Assembly (NCBI GenBank): GCA_963809545.1
Contig: CAWEKD010000009.1
Location: 62,001-126,000, forward strand
DNA length: 64,000 nt
Direction of reading: 5' to 3'
From: Natronosporangium sp035305625
GTDB lineage: Bacteria; Actinomycetota; Actinomycetes; Mycobacteriales; Micromonosporaceae
Position 1 is the first letter of the stretch. Each line of letters opens with the position of its first letter. Made by a program: the position numbers and the translations under genes. Shown in pieces: positions 48,395 to 56,625 of the stretch. Below the pieces are notes generated by a model, which was given only the letters and a program-made list of their open reading frames with translations, was not told where the DNA came from and made no database searches.

Positions 48395-49416
48395 CGCTCC
48401 CGGGTCAGCCACCGCTGCAGCAGGGTGAAGGAGATGATGATGAAGAAGAGAATCACCGCGATCGCGGCGGCGATCCCGCCCTTGGAGTTGGCGAACAGCT
48501 GGGTGTAGATCAGGAACGCCGGGGTGAGGGTGGTCTTCTGCGGCCCCCCGAACGAGATCGCGAAGATCTGGTCGAACACCTGCCAGGTCCCGATCACGCC
48601 CAGGGTGAGGACGAAGAAGATGACCGGGCGCATCAGCGGGACGGTGATCCGCCAGAACCGCTGCACCGCAGTGGCGCCGTCGACGATCGCCGCCTCCTCC
48701 ACCGACGGGTTGATGTTCTGCAACCCCGCCAAAAAGATCAACATCATGGTGCCGGTGGTGGTCCAGATCGCCAGGAGCATGATCGCGGTGAGGGTGACGC
48801 TGGGGCCGCTCAACCACTCCCACAGCGACAGGCCCAGGAGTTCGGTCTCGGCCAGCCACGCCGGCGGCTGCTCCATCCCCAGCTGCCGGAACAGCAGGTG
48901 CAGCAGCCCGTTCGGATTGTCCAACCAGTTGACCCGCCCGCCCGGCAGCACCGCGTTGATCAGGCCGTTGATCTGGAACAGGAACGTGAAGATCAACGCG
49001 ACCGCGATGGAGCTGGTGATGGAGGGGAAGTAGTACGCGGTCCGGAAGAACCCTCGCCCTTTGAGGAACCGCTGGTTGAGGATCACCGCCAGCACGAACG
49101 CCAGGAAGGTCTGGACCGGCACGACCCCGAGCACGTAGTAGAAGTTGTTCCGCAGCGCCTTGGCGAAGTCGCTGCGCCGGACGCCCGGTTCGGTCAGCAG
49201 CTCCCGGTAGTTGTCCAGCCCCGCCGGCTGGGAGTCGAACGGAGAGGTGATGCCGTTCCAGTGCCGGGTGCTCACCCACGCGGTGACCAGGATCGGCAGC
49301 ACCAGGAACACGAGCAGCCCGAGCAGCGCCGGGGCCGTGAACAGCCATCCCGCCAGGTGGTTCCGGCGACCGCGGCCGCCGGCCCGGGCGAGTCCACGTT
49401 GTCCGAGGGTCACCAT
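48391..49416 (-). CDS. Sugar ABC transporter permease (MalF type)
   Basis: 341 residues from ATG 49416, with GAGGAGA upstream. Six or more membrane helices, with the EAA loop INPSVEEAAIVDGATAVQRFWRITVP near residue 235. Partner of the MalG-type permease it overlaps. Substrate probably an oligosaccharide, from the neighbouring debranching-type enzymes. Confidence 0.93.
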   Translation of the reverse strand: MVTLGQRGLARAGGRGRRNHLAGWLFTAPALLGLLVFLVLPILVTAWVSTRHWNGITSPFDSQPAGLDNYRELLTEPGVRRSDFAKALRNNFYYVLGVVPVQTFLAFVLAVILNQRFLKGRGFFRTAYYFPSITSSIAVALIFTFLFQINGLINAVLPGGRVNWLDNPNGLLHLLFRQLGMEQPPAWLAETELLGLSLWEWLSGPSVTLTAIMLLAIWTTTGTMMLIFLAGLQNINPSVEEAAIVDGATAVQRFWRITVPLMRPVIFFVLTLGVIGTWQVFDQIFAISFGGPQKTTLTPAFLIYTQLFANSKGGIAAAIAVILFFIIISFTLLQRWLTRER

Positions 49417-49489
49417 GGTGTCTCCTCGCCCTCGGGAGCGGGGCCCCACCGGCACCGGCCAGCGGGCGCCCCGCCCCGAGTGGCTGGTG

Positions 49490-50734
49490 CTAGCCGAGGA
49501 TGTCCCGGCCAGCGGAGTCGGTGGCCTCGATCAGTTTGTCCACAGTGCTGTTACCGGCGACGATCGCCTGGGCGTGCTCATCGAACACCCCCACCACGTC
49601 GGCGAACCCGGGCCGGAACTGCCACTTGTGGGCGTACTCGGCCCCGGCCAGGAACGCCTCCAAGTCCGGCCACTTCGCCAGCCAGTCGTCCCGGACCGAC
49701 TCGTGCGCCGGCATCACCGCGAAATCCTGGGTCCACGCCAGCGCCCCCTCCGGGCTGGTCAGGTAGTCCACCAGCGCCCAGGAGGCGGCCGGGTTCTTGG
49801 CGGTAGCGGCCACGCCGTAGCAGACGGTGAAGGTGAAGGTGGCCTTCCCCGCCGGGCCGGCCGGCAGCTCCGCCACCGCCCACTTCCGGTCGGGGAAGTC
49901 CTGGGCCAGGGCGTTCACCACCCAGTTCCCCTCAATCGCCATCGCGGCCCGCCCCTTGCCGAACGCTTCTCCCGCCCAACCGGCGTCCACCTCGCTCGGG
50001 CTGACCGCCAGCCCCTCGGCGTACAGGTCGGCGATGAACTCCAAGCCTTCGCGGGATTGCGGCGAGTCGATGGTCATCTCGGTCACGTCCGGGTCGGTCA
50101 ATCCGCCACCGGCCTGGTACAGGAACACGCCCCAGCGGGGGTACTCCACCCCCATCACCAGCCCGGCCCGGTCGTCGGTGGTCAACGCCTCGGCGGCATC
50201 CCGCAGCTCCTGCCAGGTGGTGGGGGGCTCCAGCCCGGCCTCGGCGAACGCCTCCGGGTCGTAGACCAGGGCCAACGTGGAGAAGTCCTTCGGCGGGCAG
50301 TACCACACCCCGTCGTAGGTGAAGGCCTCTCGCAGCGAGGGGTAGATGCCCTCCGAGTCGGTCAGCACCCCGTCCGGGATCGGGGCCAGCACCCCGGCGT
50401 CGACCAGGTCCGGCAGCTTGTAGCTGTCCACGTAGAACACATCCGGCGGGGTGCCGCCGGCCAACGCGGTCTGCAGGGTGGTGTCGTACTCCGGCACCGG
50501 GTTGAACCGGACGTTGGCGCCGGTCTCCTCGTTGAACTTCTCCAGCAGCCGGGTCAGGGCTTCGTCCTCGGCCGCCGAGGAGGACCAGCCCATCAGCTGC
50601 AGTTCCACTCCCTGCAGGTCCACTTCGCCGGTCACGTCCGTGGCGGCGCCGTTGCCATCCCCGCCGCAGCCGGCGACCGCAACCGCGACCGTCGCGGCCA
50701 GCGCCACCGCCGACCACCGCTTCGCTCTGCTCAT
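49490..50734 (-). CDS. Sugar-binding lipoprotein of the ABC transporter
   Basis: 414 residues, ATG preceded by AAGGAG. Lipoprotein signal with lipobox VAGC near residue 23 (ATVAVAVAGCGG). The mature protein is a family 1 extracellular solute-binding protein (LTRLLEKFNEETGANVRF, GGTPPDVFYVDSYKLPDL, GKGRAAMAIEGNWVV). It captures the sugar outside the cell for the two permeases. It lies 38 bases after lacI in the same operon. Confidence 0.94.
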   Translation of the reverse strand: MSRAKRWSAVALAATVAVAVAGCGGDGNGAATDVTGEVDLQGVELQLMGWSSSAAEDEALTRLLEKFNEETGANVRFNPVPEYDTTLQTALAGGTPPDVFYVDSYKLPDLVDAGVLAPIPDGVLTDSEGIYPSLREAFTYDGVWYCPPKDFSTLALVYDPEAFAEAGLEPPTTWQELRDAAEALTTDDRAGLVMGVEYPRWGVFLYQAGGGLTDPDVTEMTIDSPQSREGLEFIADLYAEGLAVSPSEVDAGWAGEAFGKGRAAMAIEGNWVVNALAQDFPDRKWAVAELPAGPAGKATFTFTVCYGVAATAKNPAASWALVDYLTSPEGALAWTQDFAVMPAHESVRDDWLAKWPDLEAFLAGAEYAHKWQFRPGFADVVGVFDEHAQAIVAGNSTVDKLIEATDSAGRDILG

Positions 50735-50772
50735 CCTGACTCCTTCCAGGTACGGGGGGCGTCCGCGCCGTC

Positions 50773-51795
50773 TTACGGAGAGGTGCTGGCGCGGACGGTG
50801 AGGGTCGGGCGCAACAGGTGTGCGCGGCCGGGGTCCGGTACCCCGGGCACTCCGAGGGCGTGCAGCAGCACCCGCACCGCCGTGCGACCGGCCTGTTCAA
50901 TCGGTTGAGCCACGCTGGTCAGTTCGATCCCGGGCAGCCCGGCGGCCGGGGTGTCGTCGAACCCCACCACCGCCACGTCGTGGCCGGGCCGCAGGCCCCG
51001 CTCGGCGATCGCCCGCAGCGCGCCGTAGGCGAACACGTCACTGACGCACACGATCGCGGTAGGAGGCTCGGGACCGTCCAACAGCTCCGCGGCTCGCGCG
51101 TGCCCAGGTGCCATGCCCTGTTCGGCCCGGACCACCCGCGGGGTGAGTCCGAGTCGCTGGCACGCGGCCTGGTAGCCGGACAACCGGTCGTCACCAACCC
51201 CGGAGCCCTCCGGCCATCCCAGGTAGGCGATCCGTCGGTGGCCCAGGGCGTACACGTGCTCGACCGCCTCGGCGGTGCCGGTGGCGCCGTCCACGTCCAC
51301 CCACGGGCCGACTTCCTCCCCCTGCCAGGTCCGCCCGAACGACACAAACGGTACGTCTCGCTCGGCTAGCCACCGATGACGCGGATCCCCCACCACGGTG
51401 TCGGCCAGGATGAAGCCGTCCACGGCGCGCTGGCCGAGCAGCTCCGCGTACTGCGCCAGTCCGTCATCGTCGTCGGCGGTGAACAGCAGCAGGTGGAAGC
51501 CGTGCTCGGCGGCGGCGTCCGTGACCGCGTGGACAAACCGGTCCAGCACCGGGTTGAGTTCCCCGGGCGGGGTGGGGCGCACCCGGTAGCCGAGCATCCG
51601 ACTGGCTTGGGTGCGCAGGGAGCGCGCCACCCGGTGGGGCCGGTAGTTCAGGGCCTTGATCGCGGCTTCTACTCGGGCGCGCGTGTCCGGTGCCACCCGG
51701 TCTGGCGCGTTCAGGACGTTCGACACCGTCTGCCGGGACACCCCGGCGGCCGCCGCCACACTCGCCAGCGTGGGTCCGTGCTGTCCGCCCGCCAC
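50773..51795 (-). CDS. LacI-family regulator of the sugar locus
   Basis: 340 residues from GTG 51795. The N-terminal LacI helix-turn-helix is TLASVAAAAGVSRQTVSNVLNAPDRV (residues about 9-34), with the hinge helix NYRPHRVARSLR. The C-terminal periplasmic-binding-like domain senses a sugar (AILVCVSDVFAYGALRAI-type sequence near residue 235). It heads the transporter operon and is divergent from the first debranching-type gene; three operators lie between them. Confidence 0.94.
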   Translation of the reverse strand: MAGGQHGPTLASVAAAAGVSRQTVSNVLNAPDRVAPDTRARVEAAIKALNYRPHRVARSLRTQASRMLGYRVRPTPPGELNPVLDRFVHAVTDAAAEHGFHLLLFTADDDDGLAQYAELLGQRAVDGFILADTVVGDPRHRWLAERDVPFVSFGRTWQGEEVGPWVDVDGATGTAEAVEHVYALGHRRIAYLGWPEGSGVGDDRLSGYQAACQRLGLTPRVVRAEQGMAPGHARAAELLDGPEPPTAIVCVSDVFAYGALRAIAERGLRPGHDVAVVGFDDTPAAGLPGIELTSVAQPIEQAGRTAVRVLLHALGVPGVPDPGRAHLLRPTLTVRASTSP

Positions 51796-51817
51796 TGTCA
51801 GCGCCCTTCTTCACAGA

Positions 51818-51829
51818 TGAACGATCCCC
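51818..51829. promoter_or_regulatory. LacI operator 1
   Basis: TGAACGATCCCC; on the other strand GGGGATCGTTCA. Shares GATCGTTCA with sites 2 and 3. It lies 22 bases upstream of the lacI start. Confidence 0.55.
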
Positions 51830-51846
51830 GCTTGCAGTGCGTGGGT

Positions 51847-51858
51847 GGATCGTTCAAA
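51847..51858. promoter_or_regulatory. LacI operator 2
   Basis: GGATCGTTCAAA, same orientation as site 3. Its centre is 29 bases from that of site 1. Confidence 0.6.
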
Positions 51859-51876
51859 CTGATAACTCAACTCGCG

Positions 51877-51890
51877 TTTGATCGTTCAAA
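51877..51890. promoter_or_regulatory. LacI operator 3
   Basis: TTTGATCGTTCAAA, a 13-of-14 match to the palindrome TTTGAACGTTCAAA and the best of the three sites. Its centre is 32 bases from that of site 2. A minus-strand TTGAAC inside it could be the -35 of the lacI promoter. Confidence 0.65.
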
Positions 51891-51950
51891 TCCTCGGTGT
51901 GGCGAGGAATATAGGATCCACTCCGCCCCCTGTCAAGCCCTACGGAGATC

Positions 51951-54116
51951 ATGACTACCAACGACTCGGCCCCGATCCCCCAACCGTTCCTGCACGAGCT
52001 GCTGACCTGCGTCCGGGCCCCGACGGTGGCCCTGTCCGCCCGCGACGGACAGATCCGCGGCGGCGCCACCGGGCTGTTCCGGCACGACCGGCGCGTGCTG
52101 TCCGAGCTGACCGTGGAGGTGGACGGGCAGCCCCCGGTGCCGGTCGGGTACCAGCAGTCCCGCGCCACCAGTGCCTGGTTCGTCGGGGTCGCCCGGCACC
52201 TGGGTGACCCGATCGCCGACCCGACCGTCCGGGTGGAGCGTCACCGTGACGTCACCGCCGACGGCCTGGTCGAGGAGATCGTGCTGGTCAACAACGCCCG
52301 CCAGCCGGTCACCACCACCCTGGGGTGCCGCCTGGCGGTGGACTTCGCCGGGATGGACGCGGTCAAGGCCGGCCGGCAGTCGACCCTCCGGCGGCCCGAG
52401 CAGCGCGACCGGGGCACGTTGACCTGGCGCGACCCGTACGCCACCGTCACCGTACAGGCCACCGGCGAGCCGGAGGTGGAGCTCGCCGCGGACCACACCG
52501 CCCGGCTGACCTGGCGGGTGGAGCTGCCGGCCCACAGCCGGTTCCCGGTCACCCTCTCGGCCACCGCCGCCCGCACCCCGCGGGGACGGGTGAACACCTT
52601 CGACGCCCCCGCTGGGCCGGTGTGGCCGCACCCGGCCACCGTCACCGGCCCGACCGACCTGAGCCGGCTCCTCGCCCGGGGCATCGCCGACCTCGAGGCG
52701 CTCACCCTCACCGACCCCGACCGGGCCGGCGCGGTGTTCGCCGCCGCGGGCACCCCGTGGTACCTCACCCTGTTCGGCCGGGACTCGCTGTGGGCGGCCC
52801 GGTTCACCCTGCCCCTGGGCACCGACCTGGCCGCCGGCACCCTGCGGGTGCTGGCCGACCGGCAGGGCACCCGGCACGATCTCGTGACCGCGGAAGCGCC
52901 CGGCAAGATCGCCCATGAGGTGCGGCCGGAGGGGATCGGTGACCTGCCGGAGGTGTACTTCGGCACGGTGGACGCCACCGCGCTGTGGATCTGCCTGCTG
53001 CACGACGCCTGGCGGTGGGGGCTGCCGGCGGAGCAGGTGCGCCCGCTGCTCGACCACCTGCAGGCGGCCCTGGGATGGCTGACCACCGACGCCGACGCCG
53101 ACGGGGACGGGTTCCTGGAGTACCTCGACCACACCGGTCGCGGGCTCGCCAACCAGGGGTGGAAGGACTCCGGCGACGCGATCCAGTTCGCCGACGGCAC
53201 CATCGCCACCCCACCCATCGCCCTCGCCGAGGCCCAGGCGTACGCGTACCAGGCCGCCATGGCCGGGGCGGCGCTGCTCGACGCGCACGGCCGGGACGGT
53301 GGCGACCAGGCGCGCCAGTGGGCGGCCGCGCTACAGGAACGCTTCCGGGCGGCGTTCTGGGTGACCGACTCCCGGGGCCGGTTCCCGGCGATCGCGCTGG
53401 ACGGCGCCAAGCGCCCGGTCGCGGTGGCCGCCTCCAACCTGGGGCACCTGCTCGGCACCGGGCTGCTGCGCCCGGACGAGGCCGCCGCGGTGGCGGCCCG
53501 ACTGGCCGCCCCCGACCTGGACTGCGGCTACGGGCTCCGCACGTTGAGCGCGGAGGCGGCCGGGTTCAACCCGCTCGGCTACCACACCGGCAGTGTCTGG
53601 CCGCACGACACCGCGATCGCGGTGACCGGCCTGGCCCGCCAGGGGCACCCGGCGGTCGCGGCGTCGTTGGCCGAGGGGCTACTCCGCGCCGCTCCTCGGT
53701 TCGACCACCGGTTGCCGGAGCTGTTCGGCGGCGTCACCGCCGACCCGGACGCCGCGGGTGACGCCCCGCTGGCCTACCCGGCCTCCTGCCGACCGCAGGC
53801 CTGGTCCGCCGCGGTGGCCCCAGCGCTGCTGACCGCCGCCCTGGGATTGGAGGCGGACGTCCCCGGCGGGTATCTCACCGTCCGCCCCCACCCGGAGTTC
53901 GCCCACTGGTTCCCGCTGCGGGTGGAGGGGCTACGGGTGGCCGGGCATCCGCTGACGGTGGCGGTGGCCGCCGACGGCACGGTCGAGGTGCACACCGACG
54001 CACCGGTGGAGGTCCGGGTGGAGACGGCGGCTCCGTCAGTACGGGTGCCCCGTAGTCGGGCGGCCGGGGCCACTGACGACCCCGCCCCGACCACCCACCC
54101 AGAGCCGGCCGGTTGA
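51951..54116 (+). CDS. Glycogen-debranching-like glycoside hydrolase, copy 1
   Basis: 721 residues. The N-terminal glycogen debranching enzyme domain (about 10-205) begins PQPFLHELLTCVRAPTVALS. The catalytic (alpha/alpha)6-barrel domain covers about 230-640, with LFGRDSLWAARF, GTVDATALWICLLHDAWRWG, DADGDGFLEY and NQGWKDSGDAIQF, where acidic residues should act on the glycosidic bond. Probably an amylo-alpha-1,6-glucosidase or related exo-glycosidase in the cytoplasm. It is divergent from lacI and controlled by the same operators. Its ATG follows GGAG at a short distance of three bases. Confidence 0.88.
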   Translation: MTTNDSAPIPQPFLHELLTCVRAPTVALSARDGQIRGGATGLFRHDRRVLSELTVEVDGQPPVPVGYQQSRATSAWFVGVARHLGDPIADPTVRVERHRDVTADGLVEEIVLVNNARQPVTTTLGCRLAVDFAGMDAVKAGRQSTLRRPEQRDRGTLTWRDPYATVTVQATGEPEVELAADHTARLTWRVELPAHSRFPVTLSATAARTPRGRVNTFDAPAGPVWPHPATVTGPTDLSRLLARGIADLEALTLTDPDRAGAVFAAAGTPWYLTLFGRDSLWAARFTLPLGTDLAAGTLRVLADRQGTRHDLVTAEAPGKIAHEVRPEGIGDLPEVYFGTVDATALWICLLHDAWRWGLPAEQVRPLLDHLQAALGWLTTDADADGDGFLEYLDHTGRGLANQGWKDSGDAIQFADGTIATPPIALAEAQAYAYQAAMAGAALLDAHGRDGGDQARQWAAALQERFRAAFWVTDSRGRFPAIALDGAKRPVAVAASNLGHLLGTGLLRPDEAAAVAARLAAPDLDCGYGLRTLSAEAAGFNPLGYHTGSVWPHDTAIAVTGLARQGHPAVAASLAEGLLRAAPRFDHRLPELFGGVTADPDAAGDAPLAYPASCRPQAWSAAVAPALLTAALGLEADVPGGYLTVRPHPEFAHWFPLRVEGLRVAGHPLTVAVAADGTVEVHTDAPVEVRVETAAPSVRVPRSRAAGATDDPAPTTHPEPAG

Positions 54117-54159
54117 TCACGAAGCGCGTGATTGTCCGCCGCACCCCACCCCGGTTGCC

Positions 54160-54165
54160 TAGGCT
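54160..54165 (+). promoter_or_regulatory. Candidate -10 for leaderless second debranching gene
   Basis: TAGGCT fits TAnnnT and ends 6 bases before the ATG at 54172; no Shine-Dalgarno sequence precedes that ATG. No convincing -35 element. Confidence 0.35.
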
Positions 54166-54171
54166 CACCCC

Positions 54172-56316
54172 ATGACCACGGCTCCGGATCCGGCGGCCCC
54201 GGCGCTACGGCCGCCTCGACCGGCGTCGCGACCGACCCCGGCGCCGGTCCCGCAGCCGTTCCTGCACGAGCTGGTGATCTGCATGCGGGCCCCCGCGGTG
54301 GCCTTGTCCGACCCCGACGGCCAGATCCGGCCCGGCGGAGTGCAGGGGCTGTTCCATCGCGACCACCGGATCATCTCCGAGCTGGTCGTCGACGTGGACC
54401 AGCAGGAGCCGGTGCCGATTGGTCATCACGAGGTGGACGCGGATGCGGCCCGGTTCGTCGGGGTGGTGCGCCACCTCGGGGATCCGAGCTTGGATCCCAC
54501 CGTCCGGCTGGAGCGGGAACGCCGCGTCGCCGGTGACGGCCTCACCGAACGGGTGGTGCTGGTCAACGCGTCCCGGCAGCCGGTCACCGCCACCGTGCGG
54601 GTGCACGTCGGGGTGGATTTCGCCGCGCTCGGCGCGGTCAAGCACGCGGAACCCACCCGACCGGTCCGGCCGGTGTGCCTGGCGCCCGATCGCGCCGAGT
54701 GGAGCACCGACCACATCCGGGCCCGGTTGCAGGTGTCCGGCGGCCCCACGCTGGCGGTGGACGACCAGCAGCGGCTGCGGGTCCGGTGGCAGGTGTCGCT
54801 ACCGGCCCATCAGCACTGGGTGGCCACCCTGACCATGCACGCCGACGCCCCCTCCCCCGACCCCGGCAACAGCTTTCAACCGGCCCCCGCCGGCTTCGGC
54901 TGGCAGCGGGTGTACCTGACCGGTCCGCCGGAGGTGGCCCGGTTGGTCGAGCAGGGGCTGACCGACCTGGCGGCGCTGATGCTGTCCGACCCGTTGCAGC
55001 CGAGCGACCTGTTCCCGGCCGCGGGCAGCCCCTGGTTTCTGACCCTGTTCGGGCGAGACACGCTCTGGACCGCTCGGATGCTGCTACCGCTCGGCACCGA
55101 CCTCGCCGCGGGCTGTCTGCGGACGTTGGCTCGCCGACAGGGGCGCCAACGGAACCCCAAGACCGGAGAGGCGCCGGGGCGGATCCTGCACGAAGTCCGG
55201 GACGCGCCCGTCGGGGTCGGCGGGCTGCCTTCCCGCTACTACGGCACGGTGGACGCCACCTCGCTGTGGATCTGCCTGCTGCACGACGCCTGGCGGTGGG
55301 GAATGCCGGAACCGGAGGTGGCGGCGTTGCTGGAGCCGCTGGGGCAGGCGTTGCGCTACCTGGTGGAGGAGGCCGACGCCGATGGTGACGGGTTCCTGGA
55401 GTACATCGACCGCACCGGTCACGGGCTGACCAACCAGGGGTGGAAGGACTCCGGTGACGCGATCCAGTTCCCGGACGGGACGGTGGCCACCCCGCCGATC
55501 GCGCTGGCGGAGGCGCAGGCGTACGCGTACGAGGCGGCCCTCGCCGGTGCCGCCCTGGTGACCGCGTTCGGCCAGCCCCCGACCGGCCCCGACGCCGACC
55601 GGCTGCGGGAGTGGGCCGCCCAGCTCCGGTCCCGGTTCCACGCCACGTTCTGGGTCCGGGACCACCGGGGCCACTTCCCCGCGATCGCCCTGGATGGGGC
55701 GAAGGTCCCGGTCCCCACCGCGGCCTCCAACCTCGGGCATCTGCTAGGTACCGGGCTGCTGGACTCGGAGCAGGCCGCGACCGTGGCGGCCCGGCTGGCC
55801 GCCCCGGACCTGGACTGCGGCTACGGGCTCCGCACCATGAGCGCGGAAGTGACCGGCTACAACCCGCTCGGCTACCACACCGGCACGGTCTGGCCCCACG
55901 ACACCGCGATCGCGGTCCGGGGGCTGGCCATTCAGGGGCAGATGGCGGTGGCCGCCAGCCTGGCGGCGGGGCTGGTGCGGGCGGCGCCCGAGTTCGGCCA
56001 CCGCCTACCCGAGCTGTACGCCGGCACCGACGCCCGGGCCGGGGAGGCGGTGCTGGCGTATCCGGCCGCCTGCCGCCCCCAGGCCTGGTCGGCCGCGGCC
56101 GCGGTGACCCTGGTGACCGCCGCGCTCGGACTGGCCGCGGACGTACCCGCCGGTACCTTGACCGTCCACCCCACGCCGGAATTCGGGTCGTGGTTTCCGC
56201 TCCGGTTTCGGGGGTTACGGGTAGCGGGGCACCCATTGACCGTCGCGGTTGACGCCACCGGTCGGGTGGAGGTGGAGACCTCGGCCGAACTGGCGATCCG
56301 CGTCAAAGGGCTCTAA
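54172..56316 (+). CDS. Glycogen-debranching-like glycoside hydrolase, copy 2
   Basis: 714 residues, a tandem paralogue of the preceding gene over its whole length. It repeats PQPFLHEL, LFGRDTLWTARM, GTVDATSLWICLLHDAWRWG and NQGWKDSGDAIQF, and adds an alanine/proline-rich N-terminal extension of about 25 residues. The two copies are clearly diverged, so duplication is not recent. It may differ in substrate branch or chain length. Separated from copy 1 by 55 bases with a possible own start signal. Confidence 0.88.
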   Translation: MTTAPDPAAPALRPPRPASRPTPAPVPQPFLHELVICMRAPAVALSDPDGQIRPGGVQGLFHRDHRIISELVVDVDQQEPVPIGHHEVDADAARFVGVVRHLGDPSLDPTVRLERERRVAGDGLTERVVLVNASRQPVTATVRVHVGVDFAALGAVKHAEPTRPVRPVCLAPDRAEWSTDHIRARLQVSGGPTLAVDDQQRLRVRWQVSLPAHQHWVATLTMHADAPSPDPGNSFQPAPAGFGWQRVYLTGPPEVARLVEQGLTDLAALMLSDPLQPSDLFPAAGSPWFLTLFGRDTLWTARMLLPLGTDLAAGCLRTLARRQGRQRNPKTGEAPGRILHEVRDAPVGVGGLPSRYYGTVDATSLWICLLHDAWRWGMPEPEVAALLEPLGQALRYLVEEADADGDGFLEYIDRTGHGLTNQGWKDSGDAIQFPDGTVATPPIALAEAQAYAYEAALAGAALVTAFGQPPTGPDADRLREWAAQLRSRFHATFWVRDHRGHFPAIALDGAKVPVPTAASNLGHLLGTGLLDSEQAATVAARLAAPDLDCGYGLRTMSAEVTGYNPLGYHTGTVWPHDTAIAVRGLAIQGQMAVAASLAAGLVRAAPEFGHRLPELYAGTDARAGEAVLAYPAACRPQAWSAAAAVTLVTAALGLAADVPAGTLTVHPTPEFGSWFPLRFRGLRVAGHPLTVAVDATGRVEVETSAELAIRVKGL

Positions 56317-56625
56317 CCAACCACCGGATCCGCTCCGCGGTGGTCGCGCGCCATTGTGTGAATCAGCTCACCGCGCTACGGTCAAATCGTAGGCCGCTCG
56401 CGGCGGCCCACCGGCACAGGGCCAGGCCTCCACACCGGCCGGTCTCGACCGGTGCACTGGTTGCTGCCCCGGCGTTTCGCCGGTGAGCGCCCGGTGTGGT
56501 TGCGCAATCGGCGCGATCGGTCAGCCGCGAGCGGTCTCTTCCTGTGCCGGGAATTTCAAGACGAGTCCCTTGTCACCCGAAACGGGGAGCGTCACTTTTG
56601 GCGGGGTTGCCGCGTTCAACCGGCC
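56317..56625. other. 309-base gap between debranching gene and anchored protein
   Basis: Holds a weak hairpin just after the stop (56320-56344, 7-bp stem ACCACCG/CGGTGGT), a likely terminator, then GC-rich sequence with an open frame (from 56452) leading into the next gene but without protein-like composition. No other gene is supported. Confidence 0.4.

Noticed and set aside
47468..49348. Possible fused double permease
   Set aside because: The frame of the MalG-type permease runs open upstream, but the upstream part is out of frame with the MalF-type gene; the ATGA overlap explains it as two genes.
54116..54132. ATCACG/CGTGAT inverted repeat between the debranching genes
   Set aside because: Six-base stem only and no match to the LacI operators; too weak to call.
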